This document shows positions 60,865 through 64,000 of a stretch of DNA of 64,000 bases, in pieces (the stretch's first letter is position 1; the number at the start of each line of letters is the position of its first letter). The notes beneath the pieces are model-generated. The model had not been told where the DNA came from, searched no databases, and was given only the letters and a program-made list of their open reading frames with translations. A program made the translations under genes and the position numbers. The DNA comes from Croceivirga lutea (GTDB lineage Bacteria; Bacteroidota; Bacteroidia; Flavobacteriales; Flavobacteriaceae), in the NCBI RefSeq assembly GCF_014235875.1, contig NZ_JACJUK010000001.1, positions 186,001-250,000 on the forward strand, given 5' to 3'.

Positions 60865-62778
60865 ATGAGTAAAATAATTGGTATTGACTTGGGTACAACC
60901 AACTCCTGCGTTTCGGTGATGGAAGGTAACGAGCCAGTTGTGATTCCCAATGCTGAAGGAAAAAGAACTACCCCTTCTATGATTGCATTCGTAGAAGGTG
61001 GTGAGATAAAGGTTGGTGACCCTGCAAAACGCCAGGCAGTAACCAATCCACATAAAACAATATACTCTATAAAAAGATTTATGGGGAACAAATTTTCTGA
61101 GTCTTCAAGAGAGGCAGGAAGAGTTCCTTATAAAGTGGTAAAAGGTGATAATGATACGCCAAGAGTAGATATAGATGGGCGTTTATATACACCACAAGAG
61201 TTATCAGCAATGATTCTTCAAAAAATGAAGAAAACAGCTGAAGATTATTTAGGGCAAGATGTTACTAGAGCAGTAATTACGGTGCCTGCGTACTTTAACG
61301 ATTCTCAGAGACAAGCTACAAAAGAAGCAGGTGAAATTGCTGGTTTAACGGTAGAACGTATAATCAATGAGCCAACTGCTGCATCTTTAGCGTATGGTTT
61401 AGATAAAAAAGATACTGACCAAAAAATTGTAGTCTTTGATTTTGGTGGTGGTACACATGATGTTTCTATCCTTGAATTAGGAGACGGAGTATTTGAAGTA
61501 TTAGCTACAGATGGTGATACCCACTTAGGTGGTGATGATGTTGACCAAAAAATTATTGATTGGTTAGCTGAAGAGTTTAAAAGTGATGAAGCTATTGACT
61601 TGCGTGAAGACCCAATGGCATTACAAAGACTTCGAGAAGCCGCTGAGAAAGCTAAAATTGAATTGTCTTCATCTGCACAAACAGAAATTAACTTACCATA
61701 TGTTACAGCGACCGCTTCAGGACCAAAACACTTGGTAAGAACATTAAGTAAAGCAAAATTTGAACAGTTAATTGCTGACTTGGTTAAGAGAACAATTGAA
61801 CCTTGTGAAAGTGCTTTAAAATCTGCAGGACTTTCTAAAAGTGATATAGATGAAATTATCTTGGTAGGTGGTTCTACAAGAATACCAGCGGTACAAGAAG
61901 CTGTAGAGAAATTTTTTGATAAGAAACCAAGTAAAGGTGTAAACCCAGATGAGGTTGTAGCTGTAGGAGCTGCAATTCAAGGTGGGGTATTAACAGGTGA
62001 TGTAAAAGATGTATTGCTTTTAGACGTAACCCCACTATCATTAGGTATAGAAACTATGGGTAGTGTAAACACAAAGTTAATTGAAGCAAACACTACAATA
62101 CCTACCAAAAAGTCGCAAGTATTTTCAACCGCTGCTGACAATCAACCATCCGTTGAAATTCATGTATTACAAGGTGAGCGCCCTATGGCAGCAGATAACA
62201 AAACCATTGGTAGATTTCATTTAGATGGTATTCCACCAGCGCCTAGAGGCACACCTCAAATTGAAGTAACTTTTGATATTGATGCAAACGGTATTATAAA
62301 AGTTTCAGCAACAGACAAGGCAACTGGTAAGTCTCAAGACATTAGAATTGAAGCTTCTTCAGGCTTAACAGATGAGGAAATTCAAAAAATGAAGGCAGAA
62401 GCTGAAGCTAATGCAGAGGCAGATAAAGCTGCTAAAGAGAAAGCCGATAAGTTAAATGAAGCTGATGGTATGATTTTTCAAACAGAAAAGCAATTAAGCG
62501 AGTTTGGAGATAAATTGTCAGATGATAAGAAAAAACCTATCGAGGACGCTTTAGAAGAATTAAAGAAAGCTTATGAAACTAAAGATTTGGCTGTAATAAC
62601 ACCGGCTTTAGATAAAATAAATGAAGCTTGGAAAGTTGCTTCTGAAGAAATGTATAAAGCTCAAGCAGAAGCGGCACAAGCCGGTGGTGCAGATACCGCT
62701 GATGCAGGTTCAGCAGAAGCTGGCGGGGCAACAGAAGGTGACAATGTTGAAGACGTTGACTTCGAAGAGGTTAAGTAA
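60865..62778 (+). CDS. dnaK: Molecular chaperone DnaK (Hsp70)
   Basis: A protein of 637 residues, full length. The ATPase domain has [45 protein letters not shown] and [10 protein letters not shown]. The substrate domain begins around [14 protein letters not shown], and the C-terminal tail ends EDVDFEEVK. DnaK works with DnaJ and GrpE and passes aggregated clients to ClpB (27855). dnaJ and grpE are not adjacent, which is usual in this phylum. A putative heat-shock element precedes it and a strong terminator follows. Confidence 0.98.
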   Translation: MSKIIGIDLGTTNSCVSVMEGNEPVVIPNAEGKRTTPSMIAFVEGGEIKVGDPAKRQAVTNPHKTIYSIKRFMGNKFSESSREAGRVPYKVVKGDNDTPRVDIDGRLYTPQELSAMILQKMKKTAEDYLGQDVTRAVITVPAYFNDSQRQATKEAGEIAGLTVERIINEPTAASLAYGLDKKDTDQKIVVFDFGGGTHDVSILELGDGVFEVLATDGDTHLGGDDVDQKIIDWLAEEFKSDEAIDLREDPMALQRLREAAEKAKIELSSSAQTEINLPYVTATASGPKHLVRTLSKAKFEQLIADLVKRTIEPCESALKSAGLSKSDIDEIILVGGSTRIPAVQEAVEKFFDKKPSKGVNPDEVVAVGAAIQGGVLTGDVKDVLLLDVTPLSLGIETMGSVNTKLIEANTTIPTKKSQVFSTAADNQPSVEIHVLQGERPMAADNKTIGRFHLDGIPPAPRGTPQIEVTFDIDANGIIKVSATDKATGKSQDIRIEASSGLTDEEIQKMKAEAEANAEADKAAKEKADKLNEADGMIFQTEKQLSEFGDKLSDDKKKPIEDALEELKKAYETKDLAVITPALDKINEAWKVASEEMYKAQAEAAQAGGADTADAGSAEAGGATEGDNVEDVDFEEVK

Positions 62779-62799
62779 ATTTCGATTATTTATATAGTT

Positions 62800-62833
62800 A
62801 AAAGCCCCTTAATTATTAATTAAGGGGCTTTTT
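62800..62833 (+). terminator. Terminator after dnaK
   Basis: A 14-bp perfect stem (AAAGCCCCTTAATT with AATTAAGGGGCTTT) and a three-base loop, followed by a T tract. Confidence 0.9.
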
Positions 62834-63020
62834 CTTTTTCAATTTATAAGCAGTCAACCTTCATGGTTTTCTTAAGTAAAGCATTAGTCACTGCGTGTGC
62901 CAATAGCATTTCTATTTGAATGATTTCTTTAGATGAATATTATGGGTCAAAAGAGAAATAGTTGTTTTAATGTTTTATCGTATTCTAACCCATTAAAACC
63001 ATGGAATAATTAAAATAGCA

Positions 63021-63353
63021 CTAGCAACAGTCGTCTGTGTTTTTTAATTCTTGATTAAGAAATTCTGAGAATTTAATTTTCATTGAATTCCAATTATTTC
63101 TATTAATACAATAGCACACACTAGTACCCTCAACATCACCTTTTATAAGCCCCATATTTCTTAACTCTTTTAAATGCTGAGAAACGGTAGGTTGGGCAAG
63201 ACCAATTACATCAACCAAATCACCACATACGCAGGCGTCTACCTTAAATAGGTGTTGTAATATGGCTATACGAGCAGGATGTGCAAATACTTTACCAATA
63301 AGTGATAACTCATTCTGCTTATCTGTAAAAATTTCTGTTTTAGCTAAACCCAT
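63021..63353 (-). CDS. ArsR family transcriptional regulator
   Basis: A protein of 110 residues. The winged helix includes FAHPARIAILQHLF, then VDACVCGDLVDVIGLAQ with the CVC motif in the helix where ArsR has its metal- or metalloid-binding ELxVCDL site, and the recognition helix PTVSQHLKELRNMG. The protein ends in DDCC. The cysteines suit soft metals or arsenite, but no transporter or arsenic gene is in the window. An inverted repeat 28 bases upstream is a probable autoregulatory operator. Confidence 0.9.
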   Translation of the reverse strand: MGLAKTEIFTDKQNELSLIGKVFAHPARIAILQHLFKVDACVCGDLVDVIGLAQPTVSQHLKELRNMGLIKGDVEGTSVCYCINRNNWNSMKIKFSEFLNQELKNTDDCC

Positions 63354-63381
63354 ACCTTCTATTCATAGCAATATTACGATT

Positions 63382-63399
63382 AATTTAAATAGTTAAATT
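63382..63399. promoter_or_regulatory. Inverted repeat upstream of the ArsR gene, probable operator
   Basis: AATTTAA and TTAAATT are perfect 7-bp arms with a four-base spacer, 28 bases before the ArsR start. The position and shape suit an ArsR operator; the pure A/T content lowers confidence. Confidence 0.4.
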
Positions 63400-63458
63400 G
63401 ATTTTAGGTTAATTTTAAAAAATTTGGAATATGTTATTTATCATATAAAAAAGGTTAG

Positions 63459-63466
63459 TATATTTG
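63459..63466 (+). promoter_or_regulatory. -7 box (TATATTTG) of the tRNA-Ser gene
   Basis: An exact TAnnTTTG match, 11 bases before the first base of the mature tRNA. Confidence 0.55.
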
Positions 63467-63477
63467 CACCCGCAAAA

Positions 63478-63562
63478 GGAGAAATGGCAGAGTGGTCGAA
63501 TGCGGCAGTCTTGAAAACTGTTGAGGGTCACACCTCCGGGGGTTCGAATCCCTCTTTCTCCG
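63478..63562 (+). tRNA. tRNA-Ser (anticodon TGA)
   Basis: 85 bases. The acceptor stem GGAGAAA pairs with TTTCTCC and the discriminator is G. The anticodon loop CTTGAAAAC presents TGA, reading UCN codons. The long variable arm (class II) is typical of serine tRNAs, and the T loop is GGTTCGAATCC. CCA is not encoded and must be added. A37 in the AA following the anticodon is a target for MiaA (16358). Confidence 0.96.
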
Positions 63563-63585
63563 CTCAGAGATACCTTCTCAAATAA

Positions 63586-63620
63586 AAAAACCCTGTAATC
63601 TTATGATTTACAGGGTTTTT
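63586..63620 (+). terminator. Terminator after tRNA-Ser
   Basis: A 13-bp stem (AAAAACCCTGTAA with TTACAGGGTTTTT, loop nine bases) ending in a T tract. It lies 23 bases after the tRNA. Confidence 0.85.
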
Positions 63621-63852
63621 AATTTTTAACACTTTCATTTATAACAAATAAAATTAAGTTAAAAAGGCTTTAATTAGGTATCGGTACTAATGAGAACTCA
63701 ATTGACACCTATCTACACTTAAATAGCAAAACAACACTTATACAGTTCTCTTCACAATCTAAAAAATGAAGCGTATTTTTTCAGCTTACTATCAAGGTCT
63801 AAATATCAGCAGTTTTCCTATGAACTTTTTGCGTAGATTAAGTTAAGCAAGG

Positions 63853-64000
63853 TTATTTTAGTTTCTTAAAAGCCTTAATCATTTCAATAGGCGATTTGTG
63901 GGGTCTACCTGCAGCTTTTTCAAAGTCAGAAGGCACATTATTTACACCGTTCTTAATTCCATTGTAAATTCCAGTAATAACAGTCCCCATGAAATCTCCA
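63853..64000 (-). CDS. C-terminal end of a partial gene, possibly an atypical SDR/NmrA-like protein
   Basis: The frame is open from the window edge to TAA at 63853 and gives 48 residues. The end contains VPSDFEKAAGRPHKSPIEMI, which resembles the C-terminal tail of NmrA/QorB-like NAD(P)-binding proteins (an Asp-Glu-Lys helix, then Gly-Arg/Lys-x-Pro). The rest of the gene lies beyond the window, so the family call is tentative. No start is visible. Confidence 0.5.
   Translation of the reverse strand, partial: GDFMGTVITGIYNGIKNGVNNVPSDFEKAAGRPHKSPIEMIKAFKKLK

Noticed and set aside
63766-63846. 26-codon frame MKRIFSAYYQ on the plus strand near the right end
   Set aside because: No promoter box or RBS, no recognisable motif; most likely chance. 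The stretch 63621-63852 holds nothing else I can support.
1-64000. Search by eye for CRISPR arrays, IS elements, integrases, phage genes, toxin-antitoxin pairs and riboswitches
   Set aside because: No repeat-spacer pattern, transposase, terminal inverted repeats, phage or toxin-antitoxin genes, and no known aptamer sequence could be found. No rRNA operon is present.

Overview
The window is chromosomal DNA from a low-GC member of the Bacteroidota, almost certainly a marine Flavobacteriaceae (the Maribacter/Zobellia/Arenibacter part of the family would fit, but I cannot fix the genus). The grounds are the gene families (PorP/SprF type IX secretion protein, DUF4835, DUF4252, YtxJ, Bacteroidota-type DnaK, short LeuA), the conserved bamD-rpoZ-coaBC-DUF4835-recN block, the scarcity of Shine-Dalgarno sequences, and many -7 boxes of the Bacteroidota type TAnnTTTG. 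I see no IS element, prophage, CRISPR array or integron. Most of the window is core genome.

Layout. 1-2168 (+): 3' end of ligA, an M23 peptidase, two small four-helix membrane proteins and a small conserved protein. 2165-3268 (-): a nuclease/phosphatase-fold protein. 3469-9960 (+): DUF6913-like protein, dapA, bamD, rpoZ, coaBC, DUF4835, recN, then fabI, a GT2 glycosyltransferase, YbbR-like protein, coaE, and a two-component pair (13511-15821). 15880-23165 (-): a tight eight-gene run read as Gfo/Idh oxidoreductase, 3-hydroxyacyl-CoA dehydrogenase, DUF1015, YggS, exonuclease/GIY-YIG fusion, K+ channel, miaA, gluconokinase. 23254-27757: pcm, smpB, a lipoprotein, a histidine phosphatase, a PorP/SprF-SPOR protein and a TetR regulator. 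27855-33707: clpB, ytxJ, a lipoprotein and glyA.

33716-40236 (-) is the most intriguing stretch. A protein of unknown family, a LuxR-type response regulator, a TPR histidine kinase, an easily missed 53-residue lipoprotein with a large palindrome in its promoter, and a LytTR regulator whose receiver domain has lost its phospho-acceptor all lie on one strand. A shared 27-28 bp element sits upstream of the two genes that flank the kinase/regulator set. It may be an undescribed signalling module, but that is inference.

40208-53066: thioesterase, glutaminyl cyclase, SRP RNA, SDR, transaldolase-type protein, a redox-dead thioredoxin-fold lipoprotein, an asymmetric ABC-F ATPase, a fasciclin protein, pheT, a TlpA lipoprotein and a short leuA. 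53212-60666: a helical-repeat protein, an EamA transporter, a DUF4252 lipoprotein, an RluA synthase, panB, an NTF2-like protein, a NIPSNAP protein and serine dehydratase. 60865-64000: dnaK, an ArsR regulator, tRNA-Ser(TGA) and the 3' end of a further gene.

Functional themes are envelope biogenesis (bamD, YbbR, PorP/SprF, lipoproteins), cofactor supply (coaBC, coaE and panB for CoA), translation and quality control (miaA, smpB, pheT, SRP RNA, ABC-F, clpB, dnaK) and signalling. clpB and dnaK share a 12-bp upstream element that may mark their common heat-shock control.
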